Assembly (NCBI GenBank): GCA_913063265.1 | Contig: CAJXZG010000038.1 | Span: 1 to 46,049 of the forward strand | From: an uncultured Prolixibacteraceae bacterium | GTDB lineage: Bacteria > Bacteroidota > Bacteroidia > Bacteroidales > Prolixibacteraceae | Length of the DNA: 46,049 nucleotides | Reading direction: 5' to 3' | Shown here: positions 34,028 through 41,534 of the stretch, in pieces | How positions within the stretch are numbered: the stretch's first letter is position 1 | Layout of the letters: each line of letters begins with the position of its first letter | The notes under the pieces: model-generated | What the model was told of the DNA's origin: nothing | Databases searched by the model: none | The model's input: only the letters and a program-made list of their open reading frames with translations | Made by a program: the position numbers and the translations under genes

Positions 34028-34963
34028 ATGAGATATTATCTTTTCGTAATACTATATATTGCCGGAATTTCGTCGGTATTTTCACAAATGACCCGCAAAG
34101 AATACATTTCAAAATACCAGTTGCTGGCAATAAACGAAATGCACAGAAGTGGAATTCCGGCAAGCATAACCATGGCGCAGGCTTGTTTGGAATCGGGGAA
34201 CGGAAACAGTGAATTAAGCAGAAAATCAAATAATCATTTTGGCATTAAATGTAAATCAAGCTGGAAAGGAAAATCAGTACGGTACGATGACGATGAAAAA
34301 AACGAATGTTTCAGAAAATACACTTCAGTTAAAGATTCTTATATCGATCATACCGATTTTTTGATGAATAATCCGAGATATTTTTTCCTGTTTGAATTGG
34401 AACCAAATGATTATGTAGGCTGGGCTCACGGTTTAAAAAAAGCTGGTTATGCCACAGCCCGGGATTATGGTCATCGACTAATTAAGATTATAGAGGAAAA
34501 CCAGTTATATAACCTCGATTACCGGGTGGGTAACGAACAAATTTTAACCTATACAGAAAATCCGGTAAAAAGTAATGTTGTTGCAGATAATCTTTCTATA
34601 AATCTATATAACTCGCACCCCGTGGCCAAGCGAAATGACCTTAAAACGGTTGTTGCAAAGGAGGGTGATACCTATGAGATTATTGCAGAGGAATTAGGTA
34701 AAAAAGCATGGGAATTGTATAAGTTTAATGACCAGGAAGAAGGCTATCAACCTCAAAAAAATGAAATAATTTATATTGAAGCTAAACATAAAAAAGCAGG
34801 TCGTAGAGGTGAGCTAACTCATCGTGTAAATCCGGGTGAAACTATGCATTATATTTCGCAGGTATATGGTTTACGTTTAAAACCTTTATTACGACGAAAT
34901 GGCATGAAACCCGGGCAGGAACCAAGAACAGAAGAAGTTATATATTTACGGAATAAAAGGTAA
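34028..34963 (+). CDS. exported glucosaminidase with two LysM domains
   Basis: A 311-residue cell-wall hydrolase. A signal peptide (MRYYLFVILYIAGISSVFSQ) is followed by a GH73-type endo-beta-N-acetylglucosaminidase domain at about 22-165, with the catalytic Glu E55 in QACLESGNGNSELS and the HFGIKCK motif. Two LysM peptidoglycan-binding repeats follow, about residues 205-250 (VVAKEGDTYEIIAEELGK) and 262-308 (HRVNPGETMHYISQVYGL). The frame runs back to 33965, but ATG 34028 begins the signal peptide and follows a -7 box. Confidence 0.92.
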   Translation: MRYYLFVILYIAGISSVFSQMTRKEYISKYQLLAINEMHRSGIPASITMAQACLESGNGNSELSRKSNNHFGIKCKSSWKGKSVRYDDDEKNECFRKYTSVKDSYIDHTDFLMNNPRYFFLFELEPNDYVGWAHGLKKAGYATARDYGHRLIKIIEENQLYNLDYRVGNEQILTYTENPVKSNVVADNLSINLYNSHPVAKRNDLKTVVAKEGDTYEIIAEELGKKAWELYKFNDQEEGYQPQKNEIIYIEAKHKKAGRRGELTHRVNPGETMHYISQVYGLRLKPLLRRNGMKPGQEPRTEEVIYLRNKR

Positions 34964-34989
34964 TTTATTGAATTATTGCCTCAATCCGA

Positions 34990-35370
34990 AAATACTATTG
35001 ATCATATAAGTTCTACCTTACTTTAAAGCCATTATTCTTTTCCTGCCGGAAGCCATCATTTTTGGCTTGACCCAAAAACGATGCAAAAAGGTCAAGGCTT
35101 CTTTTTATCTTCACCCAAAATCTTCACAAAACCTAAGTTCAATGGAGTGATTTCCTCGCAACCTCGGAAATTCTCCATTTCTCTATGGTTTCGTTTTGAT
35201 TTTAGAATTGATAAAAAAGGCCAGTCCACGAGCCAACTTCAATAAAATATTTAATGTTTGCAGCCCGCCCAACCGCCTACAGAAAAATGCGTTAAGAAAT
35301 TTTTATGTCAGCGGCGGCATTTTTTGCCTACTTTTTTTTGCTGAAGAAAAAAATAGTCACCACGAAACTT
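34990..35370. repeat. GC-richer degenerate block, probable dispersed repeat
   Basis: This part of the 521-base gap has no convincing gene but differs in composition from its flanks. It holds the inverted repeat CTTGACC (35066-35072) and GGTCAAG (35090-35096) around a poly-A-rich loop, and near its end GCGGCGGCATTTTTTGCC followed by a T-run, then an A-run. From memory, sequence of this form recurs many times in Bacteroidota genomes and is often annotated as short spurious proteins. I could not verify copy number. The remaining bases to 35484 show nothing clear. Confidence 0.4.
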
Positions 35371-35484
35371 TGATAATAATAACTAAAAATCAATGAGGTA
35401 GAATTTGCTCTGTCTGTTTTTACAGGTGAGCCAAATCCTTCAAACTATATACCTTACTTATAGTTATAGAATCAATATGAAAGG

Positions 35485-35883
35485 TTAAATTAATTCTTTT
35501 GAATGAGCAGATCTGTATAAAAAATATTTCAGCAAAACCTTATCCGTAAATAATACAAATACAGTTAACAGGCTTATACCTGCTATTACAAAAATGTTTT
35601 CTGTAATAAAATGTAACCAATTTTGCCATTGCGCTCCAAAAAATATAAACTGCATTGCAACAACAACGGCCGCCAATCCAATAACAACACCAAAATATAT
35701 CAAAAACTCTAATACATATTGCTGCCATGCAAATTTTTCAGCCACCTTTTCAGCTACCATATCTGCAAAGTTGTCTGGCAGAAAATAATCCGGTTCAGCT
35801 TTTAAAGCATCATTGACTAATTTGTCTATGTCACTATTTTTTCTTTCGCTAAACATATTCTGTAAAAATATTTGTTTTTTCAT
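35485..35883 (-). CDS. small two-TM membrane protein, probable anti-sigma factor
   Basis: A 132-residue protein. An acidic/basic N-terminal cytosolic region of about 55 residues (MFSERKNSDIDKLVNDALKA, PDNFADMVAEKVAEKF) precedes two hydrophobic helices (about 60-85 and 92-115). It starts at ATG 35883, 35 bases inside the ECF sigma gene, and a longer TTG start at 35892 is less likely. The size, topology and overlap with a sigma factor gene are those of many anti-sigma or sigma-regulating proteins, but no known anti-sigma motif is seen. The assignment rests on context. Confidence 0.65.
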   Translation of the reverse strand: MKKQIFLQNMFSERKNSDIDKLVNDALKAEPDYFLPDNFADMVAEKVAEKFAWQQYVLEFLIYFGVVIGLAAVVVAMQFIFFGAQWQNWLHFITENIFVIAGISLLTVFVLFTDKVLLKYFLYRSAHSKELI

Positions 35884-36427
35884 TTTCCACAACCTTTTCC
35901 AATTTTTCTTTCAGGATTTTTCGGGCTCTTGAAAGATAACTTTTTATAGTTCCCTCTGGCATTTCTGTAATCTCCTCTATTTCTTTGTAAGAAAACTCTT
36001 CTAAATGATAAAGGGTCAGAACAGTTCTGTAATGCACCGGAAGTTGTTCAATTTTCTCCAGTAGAAATTGTTTTGCCTCCTTCCTTTCCAGACTCTTATG
36101 ATTTGGCTCTCCATTTGTATGACCTGCAACTATTGCAGGATTTTCATCATACGATTGCTCATCTTTCTGATATTTTCGAATATGCGAAATACTTGTATTG
36201 TATGCAATTCTGGCTATCCAGGTAGATAATCTTGAGTCGCCTCTAAAATGTTTTATCTTTCTAAAAACTTTAATAAAAACTTCCTGACATATATCTTCAA
36301 TATCTTCTTTATTTTGAATAATCCTGCCAACAATATGTATAACAAGCCTTTGATGGTTTGCCACCAAAAACCTGAACGCATTTTTATTTCCGTTTAATAC
36401 TTGTTGTACAAGATCTTTGTCGTTCAT
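35849..36427 (-). CDS. ECF RNA polymerase sigma factor
   Basis: A 192-residue sigma-70 family protein of extracytoplasmic function type. Region 2 covers about 10-80 (NAFRFLVANHQRLVIHIVGR; EDICQEVFIKVFRKI; STWIARIAYNTSIS) and region 4 covers about 120-178 (LPVHYRTVLTLYHLEEFSYK; MPEGTIKSYLSRARKIL). It would direct RNA polymerase to an envelope- or stress-related regulon. The downstream membrane protein overlaps it by 35 bases and is its likely regulator. Upstream is a 594-base gap with repeat elements; a degenerate -7 box (TACCTTTC) lies near 36443. Confidence 0.92.
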   Translation of the reverse strand: MNDKDLVQQVLNGNKNAFRFLVANHQRLVIHIVGRIIQNKEDIEDICQEVFIKVFRKIKHFRGDSRLSTWIARIAYNTSISHIRKYQKDEQSYDENPAIVAGHTNGEPNHKSLERKEAKQFLLEKIEQLPVHYRTVLTLYHLEEFSYKEIEEITEMPEGTIKSYLSRARKILKEKLEKVVENEKTNIFTEYV

Positions 36428-36589
36428 ATCTGATTCATCTGACTACGAAAGGTAAATAAATGTTGCAGTTAAATGCTATTTTTTAGATGAGTTGTTATCA
36501 TTTTTCTGTCAATTGGTTTTTGAGCTCTATTTTGTTGATTCATTATTGCTTAACACTGCCAATCAATAAAATTACAAATATGAAAAAGA

Positions 36590-36742
36590 TTCTTTCGCTA
36601 CATTTCATTACGCTCAGAATGACAATGAGTTAGGGGGATTAGGTCAGGTAGTGAGCATATTTGGGCGGCTTCACCACCCAAATATGCTCACTACCTGACA
36701 GCACCCCACAGGCCCTGTCATTCCGAGCAAAGCGAGGAATCT
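36590..36742. repeat. MITE-like inverted-repeat element with 23-bp perfect hairpin
   Basis: Outer arms about 13 bp long (CGCTCAGAATGACA at 36611-36624 and TGTCATTCCGAGC at 36716-36728) flank an inner perfect hairpin with arms 36643-36665 and 36677-36699 and a loop of eleven bases. Outer flanks continue as AGATTC...CGCT and AGCGAGGAATCT. The edge sequence TGTCATTCCGAGCAAAGCGA is of a kind widely dispersed in bacterial intergenic regions. No transposase is present, so it is non-autonomous if mobile. Confidence 0.7.
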
Positions 36743-36780
36743 GTTCAATATATAGCGGACACCACTGATTCCATAAGTTG

Positions 36781-36906
36781 ATTAAAGGCTAAAAGCCAAT
36801 CTGTAAAACAAAGCTTAAACACCGGGTAAATCCGGTGTAAAATATTACAGCCTGCTTTAGCTGGGTGATTCTACTCATAAACTAAAATTGGCTTTAGCCT
36901 TTAAAT
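36781..36906. repeat. second MITE-like element with 19-20 bp terminal inverted repeats
   Basis: ATTAAAGGCTAAAAGCCAAT (36781-36800) and ATTGGCTTTAGCCTTTAA (36887-36904) are inverted copies with one base indel. Inside is a 7-bp hairpin ACACCGG/CCGGTGT (36819-36825, 36832-36838) and a CAGC/GCTG pair (36848-36851, 36860-36863). It follows the first element by 38 bases. No coding potential. Together they fill most of the 594-base gap between the sigma gene and 37022; 36428-36589 and 36907-37021 show nothing else. Confidence 0.65.
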
Positions 36907-37021
36907 CCAGGTACTTTGGAGCAAATGCATTCAATATCACAAAAAAAAATACCAAAGCTGCAACATATTTAAAACCACTTGAGTCAAATGGTCAGAATTC
37001 AAAATTTAAAAACAAATAATT

Positions 37022-37375
37022 ATGGAAGAACTATTAGTAACAGCAGTTATCTTTTTTGCTGCATTTCACATTATTAAATTAATATCGACGCATTTATTAA
37101 AAAGAAAACTAATTAAGGCAGAACAATTTGAAAGAGTTGGGATTTTGGAAGAACCCGCCCCGGTTAACGATGAAAAAAATAAATATCCGTCATTAAAATG
37201 GGGCCTGGTTGCTTTAACAACAGGAATAGGCTTTATTGTGATAGAAGTACTTGGATTACTAAATGTATCGATGATTCATGGCAGAGATGCAGTTATGCCT
37301 TTTGGAATACTTCTCGTTTCTATATCATCAGGCTTTTTAGCATATTTCTTTATTGTTAATGGTAAAAAGAAATAA
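37022..37375 (+). CDS. small membrane protein (DUF6249-like)
   Basis: A 117-residue protein with a first hydrophobic segment at about 3-24, a basic/acidic loop of about 30 residues, and two more spans at about 61-82 and 90-112. The segment PSLKWGLVALTTGIGFIVIE and the final short Lys tail resemble DUF6249-type proteins often found near ECF sigma factors. Function is unknown. It starts at ATG 37022 directly after the repeat block. Confidence 0.6.
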   Translation: MEELLVTAVIFFAAFHIIKLISTHLLKRKLIKAEQFERVGILEEPAPVNDEKNKYPSLKWGLVALTTGIGFIVIEVLGLLNVSMIHGRDAVMPFGILLVSISSGFLAYFFIVNGKKK

Positions 37376-37400
37376 GCAAGCAAAAACCGGGTTATTAATG

Positions 37401-37438
37401 ATACTATGACTATCAGTCTCAACTTATAGTCATAGTAT
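37401..37438. terminator. 13-bp perfect inverted repeat between convergent genes
   Basis: ATACTATGACTAT (37401-37413) and ATAGTCATAGTAT (37426-37438) form a perfect 13-bp stem with a 12-base loop between the convergent 37022 gene and fmt. It may act as a bidirectional terminator although the T-run is weak on both strands. Confidence 0.5.
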
Positions 37439-37459
37439 GAATTTTACCCTAAACTAGTT

Positions 37460-38440
37460 TTACTGAAATCTATAATCTCTAATCTGCTGAAATCCCCTTA
37501 AAAAATCCTCGGTTTTCATTCTTTTTTTACCGGCAATCTGTAAGTTGGTAATTTGCAGCCAACCCTTTCCACATGCCACTTTTAAATAAGTTTTAGCATC
37601 CGATATTATAGTTCCAGACTCTGCTTTTTCATTTGTATTATCATCTTTTGCTAAAAATATTTTTGTCTGTATTTCTTTGCCGGTTTCTTTGTTTACCAGA
37701 TTGGTCCATGCTGCCGGATATGGTGATAGTCCACGAATCAGGTTGCGAATTATTTCTGAATCTACTGCCCAATCAATTTTGCAGTCTTCCTTAAAAATCT
37801 TTGGAGCATGTTGTATATCCTTATCTTCAATTAATTCGCTCTGCGGAATAGCTTTCACATTTCCTTCTGCCAATGCTTCAACTGTTTCGATAACAAGTTC
37901 CGCTCCTATTTCCATCAGTCGGTCGTGAACGTCACCAACTGTTTCATTTTGGCCTATTGGAGTTTCTTTTTTCGCAATGATATTTCCTGTATCAATCTTA
38001 TGGTCTAAAAGAAAAGTAGTAACACCTGTTTTGGTTTCGCCGTTAATAACTGCCCAATTCAAAGGCGCTGCACCCCGATATTGCGGCAACAGAGAACCAT
38101 GTAAATTAAAAGTCCCTAAAGGCGGCATATTCCAAACTACTTCAGGAAGCATACGGAAAGCTACAACAACCTGTAAATCTGCTTTCAAACTTTGCAATTC
38201 TTTTAAAAAATCAGGATTCTTTAATTTCTCAGGTTGAAGGACTTTAAGATGATTATCAACAGCATATTTTTTTACTGCGGATTCATTAATTTTTTTACCG
38301 CGCCCAGCAGGTTTATCCGGTGCGGTAATAACACCAACAACATTATAACCACCTTCAACCAACTGTTTTAAGCTTGCCACCGCAAAATCCGGTGTCCCCA
38401 TAAAAACTATCCTGATATCTTTTCCTTTCATAGTTGTCAT
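37460..38440 (-). CDS. fmt: methionyl-tRNA formyltransferase
   Basis: A 326-residue enzyme that formylates initiator Met-tRNA using 10-formyl-THF. Motifs are IVFMGTPDFAV, the catalytic NLHGSLLPQYRGAAPLNW (Asn and His) and GVTTFLLDHKIDTG (Asp), followed by a C-terminal OB-like tRNA-binding domain (about 210-320) with LSPYPAAWT. ATG 38440 or 38431 (MKGKDIRIVF) could be the start. The DUF5522 gene ends 26 bases upstream on the same strand. Confidence 0.95.
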   Translation of the reverse strand: MTTMKGKDIRIVFMGTPDFAVASLKQLVEGGYNVVGVITAPDKPAGRGKKINESAVKKYAVDNHLKVLQPEKLKNPDFLKELQSLKADLQVVVAFRMLPEVVWNMPPLGTFNLHGSLLPQYRGAAPLNWAVINGETKTGVTTFLLDHKIDTGNIIAKKETPIGQNETVGDVHDRLMEIGAELVIETVEALAEGNVKAIPQSELIEDKDIQHAPKIFKEDCKIDWAVDSEIIRNLIRGLSPYPAAWTNLVNKETGKEIQTKIFLAKDDNTNEKAESGTIISDAKTYLKVACGKGWLQITNLQIAGKKRMKTEDFLRGFQQIRDYRFQ

Positions 38441-38466
38441 CTTTTATATTCACAGCTAAATCCGTA

Positions 38467-38691
38467 TTAACCCATTCTTTTCGATATGTCTGGCCTTAAT
38501 ACTGTATTTCCTTTTTGCGCTTTTGGCCAATACGGGCAGTGCCGGCAACCATTAGAGCAGCAATAACCACGATTAATCAAAAAACTTTCCGTCATAACAC
38601 GATATCCATTTTCCAAATAAAAATCTTTTCCCTCAATCAAATTATCAGAGAAACCATCGGAATTGCCAAAAATATCGTCGAAATAACCCAT
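38467..38691 (-). CDS. DUF5522 cysteine-rich small protein
   Basis: A 74-residue protein whose C-terminal half carries the DUF5522 core: DFYLENGYRVMTESFLINRG followed by YCCSNGCRHCPYWP. The CC-x3-C-x2-C cluster suggests metal or iron-sulfur binding. The open frame extends to 38748, but ATG 38691 (MGYFDDIFG) follows a -7 box at 38706-38713 and gives the family length. It lies 26 bases before fmt, likely in one transcript. Function is unknown. Confidence 0.82.
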   Translation of the reverse strand: MGYFDDIFGNSDGFSDNLIEGKDFYLENGYRVMTESFLINRGYCCSNGCRHCPYWPKAQKGNTVLRPDISKRMG

Positions 38692-38705
38692 TGTATCGTT
38701 TTCGA

Positions 38706-38713
38706 CAAAATTA
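38706..38713 (-). promoter_or_regulatory. promoter -7 box (TAATTTTG) of the DUF5522-fmt unit
   Basis: The minus strand reads TAATTTTG, a consensus match, 15 bases upstream of ATG 38691, which supports that start. A TATCTTTC sequence at 38725-38732 on the plus strand may serve the divergent gene. Confidence 0.4.
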
Positions 38714-38776
38714 GGGAAAATGCTTATCTTTCGGTATAAAACCAACAATTATCCAAACCGGATTCAAATTAATAAT

Positions 38777-39172
38777 ATGGGAGTAGAAAAAGATTATTTA
38801 ATGCGGCAACTGATGATGTTATTTGAGCTGATTACAAAATTATTTCGTTACCGAAAAAAAGGTGAATTTGAAAAGGCCGAAGAACAAATCAAATACTTCT
38901 ACTCTATTCTAAAGATCGATGAAGATGTCAGAACTTTAAGTATAAAAGAGTTACTCAATCTACTTGAAAACATAAAAAAACTAAGCAACGAACATATCGA
39001 AATGGTTGCTTATGTTTTAAAAGAACAGGGCGAGCTATCGTCAAATGAAAAAGAGAAGCTGGACTTTTTTAGAAAATCGTTTTTTCTGCTTGAAAAAGTG
39101 GAAAGGGAAAGTGTGGCTTTTTCGATGGACAGACAAATGAAGATTGCGGAATTAAGAGAATATCTGAATTAA
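38777..39172 (+). CDS. helical hypothetical protein
   Basis: A 131-residue cytoplasmic protein I do not recognise by name. It is entirely helical and charged, with a MMLFELITKLFRYRKKGEFE segment, and resembles a tetratricopeptide-like or regulatory helical bundle, though no repeats are clear. The frame extends to 38720 but that lies over the divergent DUF5522 promoter, so ATG 38777 (MGVEKDYLMRQ) is chosen. It converges with the EamA gene. Confidence 0.6.
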   Translation: MGVEKDYLMRQLMMLFELITKLFRYRKKGEFEKAEEQIKYFYSILKIDEDVRTLSIKELLNLLENIKKLSNEHIEMVAYVLKEQGELSSNEKEKLDFFRKSFFLLEKVERESVAFSMDRQMKIAELREYLN

Positions 39173-39229
39173 AAATATTGCCCTTTTGAATTAAGCTAAA
39201 TTCAATAAATCATTAAAGCTTTTTAGGAT

Positions 39230-40141
39230 TTACAGGAAAAACAAGGCTACTCCTCCAACTGTAATAACTGCTCCCAAAATTTCTTTCCAGTTGACTTTTT
39301 CCTTAAAAAGAATTACTGATGGTGCAATAATTAAAACCGGTGAAATTGCCATTAAAGTAGCCGCAATTCCTGCCTGGGTATTTTGAACCGCAATTAACGA
39401 AAATGACACACCAAGAAATGGCCCGAAAAAGGCTCCCAATGTTATTCTTTTCATTGCGGCTGAATGTTGTATGGCTTCCCATACTTTTCCCCAGCGTCTC
39501 ATAAAAAAGAACAGTACTGTAAAACCCACAATTCCTGTTAACACTCTGATTTGAGATGCCGAAAACGGATCGTAATCACCCATTCCTTTTTTGCTCAGCA
39601 CCAATCCGGCTGCCTGCCCCAAGGCTCCACCCAGTGCCAATAAAATTCCCTGTACTGAATAGTTCGATTTTATTTTTCGAACAACCGTTCCGTTCTCCTC
39701 TGTCTTTTCTCTTTTTAAAATAACAATAACAATTCCTGTAAGTGTAATTGTCATTCCCAGTAAATTCATTGGAGACATAACCTCTCCTAAAAGCAACCAT
39801 CCAATTACTGCTGCAAATGGCGGAGCCAGTGCCATCATTAACATGGATATCCTGGCACCAACTTCTACAAAGGCCTGAAATAGTAACAGATCTCCAATTA
39901 CAAATCCAATTAAACCTGATAATGCGAGCCACTTCCAATGAAACAAAGTGGCATCGGAAGGAAAAAAGAAACCACGGGCAATCCAACTGTAAATCCCAAT
40001 AAAAAAGAAAGCCATTACAAGGCGAATAAGGTTTACTGACAGAGAGCCCACTTTTTTACCGGCCGATTCAAAAGCCAGACTGGTAACTGTCCAGAAAACC
40101 GCTGTTAATACACCCGCTATTTCTCCCCAGTGGTTTTGCAT
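39230..40141 (-). CDS. EamA/DMT family permease
   Basis: A 303-residue inner-membrane protein with ten predicted helices in two EamA repeats (about 8-140 and 165-300). The repeat ends have typical signatures: FAAVIGWLLLGEVMSPMNLL with GMTITLTGIVIVIL in the first half and FKEKVNWKEILGAVITVGG in the second. DMT permeases export or import metabolites such as amino acids or sugar derivatives; the substrate is not predictable. It follows the TlpA-type gene but a terminator separates them. Confidence 0.9.
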   Translation of the reverse strand: MQNHWGEIAGVLTAVFWTVTSLAFESAGKKVGSLSVNLIRLVMAFFFIGIYSWIARGFFFPSDATLFHWKWLALSGLIGFVIGDLLLFQAFVEVGARISMLMMALAPPFAAVIGWLLLGEVMSPMNLLGMTITLTGIVIVILKREKTEENGTVVRKIKSNYSVQGILLALGGALGQAAGLVLSKKGMGDYDPFSASQIRVLTGIVGFTVLFFFMRRWGKVWEAIQHSAAMKRITLGAFFGPFLGVSFSLIAVQNTQAGIAATLMAISPVLIIAPSVILFKEKVNWKEILGAVITVGGVALFFL

Positions 40142-40183
40142 AGTTATTTATGGGTCAATATCATTTAAATTAAATCAATAAGA

Positions 40184-40207
40184 AAAGCCTTTCGATTGAA
40201 AGGCTTT
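40184..40207 (-). terminator. intrinsic terminator downstream of the TlpA-type gene
   Basis: A perfect 10-bp stem, AAAGCCTTTC (40184-40193) and GAAAGGCTTT (40198-40207), with a 4-base loop. On the minus strand it follows the lipoprotein stop and ends with TTTTCTT, as an intrinsic terminator does. Confidence 0.85.
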
Positions 40208-40228
40208 CCAATTATTATTCAAACAATT

Positions 40229-41323
40229 CTAATTCAGAAATTCAGCTACTGTTTCGCGCAATTCATCACCTCTTTTATTCTTGGCGATAATAACACCATT
40301 TTTATCTACAAGCAAGCTGCTCGGAATAGAACGAACCGCATAAATTTGTGCAGCTTCATTATTCCAATAAGCAAGATCAGATACATGAGACCAGGTAAGA
40401 TTATCATCTTCAATGGCTTTTATCCACTGATGTTTTTCACGATCGAGAGAAACACCAAATACAGAGAATCCTTTTTTGTTAAATTCTTTATAAACTGCAA
40501 CAACATTTGGATTTTCTGCACGACAAGGTCCACACCAGGCAGCCCAGAAATCAAGCAAGGTTAGTTCGTTTTCTGAATAAATATCAGAAAATTTTACAGG
40601 ATTCCCGTCAACATCATTTTGAGTAAAATCAGGAGCAACTTGTCCAACCGCAACCTTTTTCAGTTTTTCAATAAATTTTTTAATTTCAACAATAGTTGGA
40701 ATAGTATCCAGTTTTGGATCTAAACCACTTATCATTTCTTCCAATTCATCTGCTTCTTTTCCATATTGATTTTTGGAAATCAAAAACGGTGTTACGTATG
40801 AAGCTTTGTGATTCATTATAAAATCATCTTTCATGTCGTTTGTGCTTTCGTATAAAGCTTCAACTTCATCCATCAATTCTCTTCCTTTTACAGAATCTCC
40901 TTCGGCTATGGCAGCTCTTGATTCCTGGTAAAGACTCATATACTTTTCAGAGATCTTGCTTATTTCATCGTTTAATGCAGTATACTCATCGTGTGTCATA
41001 GAGCCCGTAACATCAATACTATTTAATGAATCAACATGACCTGTAATACTCATTTTAGCATTTTCAACAAAGACCATTGTCTTACCACGCTGACCCGCAA
41101 CAGACAAATAGTAATCTCCGGGATAGGGAATTTCACCTTCCAAAACAGCAACACCTTCTACAATATCTGCGGTATCTATTGGAATCCACTCACGACTTTC
41201 AAGTTTTTCCAGCAGAATCTGTCCTTCTGCTCCTTCCAGTTTTACATCTATTTTAAAACCGCTTTGTTTTTGACAACCAATAAAAGTTGCTACAGCAATA
41301 ATAAGAATTAAATACTTTTTCAT
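40229..41323 (-). CDS. TlpA-type thiol-disulfide oxidoreductase lipoprotein (DUF4369 + AhpC/TSA)
   Basis: A 364-residue lipoprotein (lipobox in FIGCQKQ, C17). A DUF4369 domain of about 100 residues follows (KIDVKLEGAEGQILLEKL; YYLSVAGQRGKTMVFVEN), then a helical linker, then a thioredoxin-fold domain from about 220 to the end with VAPDFTQNDVDGNPVKFSD and the redox site FWAAWCGPCRAENP, and the cis-Pro loop in RSIPSSLLVDKNG. It should reduce or exchange disulfides in the periplasm. A terminator follows. No dedicated partner gene is adjacent. Confidence 0.9.
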   Translation of the reverse strand: MKKYLILIIAVATFIGCQKQSGFKIDVKLEGAEGQILLEKLESREWIPIDTADIVEGVAVLEGEIPYPGDYYLSVAGQRGKTMVFVENAKMSITGHVDSLNSIDVTGSMTHDEYTALNDEISKISEKYMSLYQESRAAIAEGDSVKGRELMDEVEALYESTNDMKDDFIMNHKASYVTPFLISKNQYGKEADELEEMISGLDPKLDTIPTIVEIKKFIEKLKKVAVGQVAPDFTQNDVDGNPVKFSDIYSENELTLLDFWAAWCGPCRAENPNVVAVYKEFNKKGFSVFGVSLDREKHQWIKAIEDDNLTWSHVSDLAYWNNEAAQIYAVRSIPSSLLVDKNGVIIAKNKRGDELRETVAEFLN

Positions 41324-41483
41324 TTTTTATCGAATTAAATTAATATGCTGAATTATTTCAGGTGCGAAGATACACATTCTAATAAAATACTAATCAGGTT
41401 TGAACAGTATTACTATTTCAACATACTTGAAATTAGCAGAATGTTAGCTTGAGTATAACAAAAACAAAGCAGTGTGACAAAAA

Positions 41484-41511
41484 GAAAGCCGATCAAAAAT
41501 GACCGGCTTTC
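41484..41511 (-). terminator. intrinsic terminator of the etf-acyl-CoA dehydrogenase operon
   Basis: Arms GAAAGCCG (41484-41491) and CGGCTTTC (41504-41511), with two further inner base pairs after one mismatch and a 6-base loop. On the minus strand it is followed by TTTTTG, right after the acyl-CoA dehydrogenase stop. Confidence 0.85.
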
Positions 41512-41534
41512 ACTATATCAATTAAAAAATTATT

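Noticed and set aside
35196..35396. 66-residue open frame in the repeat-like block
   Set aside because: It has low-complexity Phe/Leu and Lys runs, no promoter, and lies entirely within the degenerate GC-richer block; it looks like a spurious frame.
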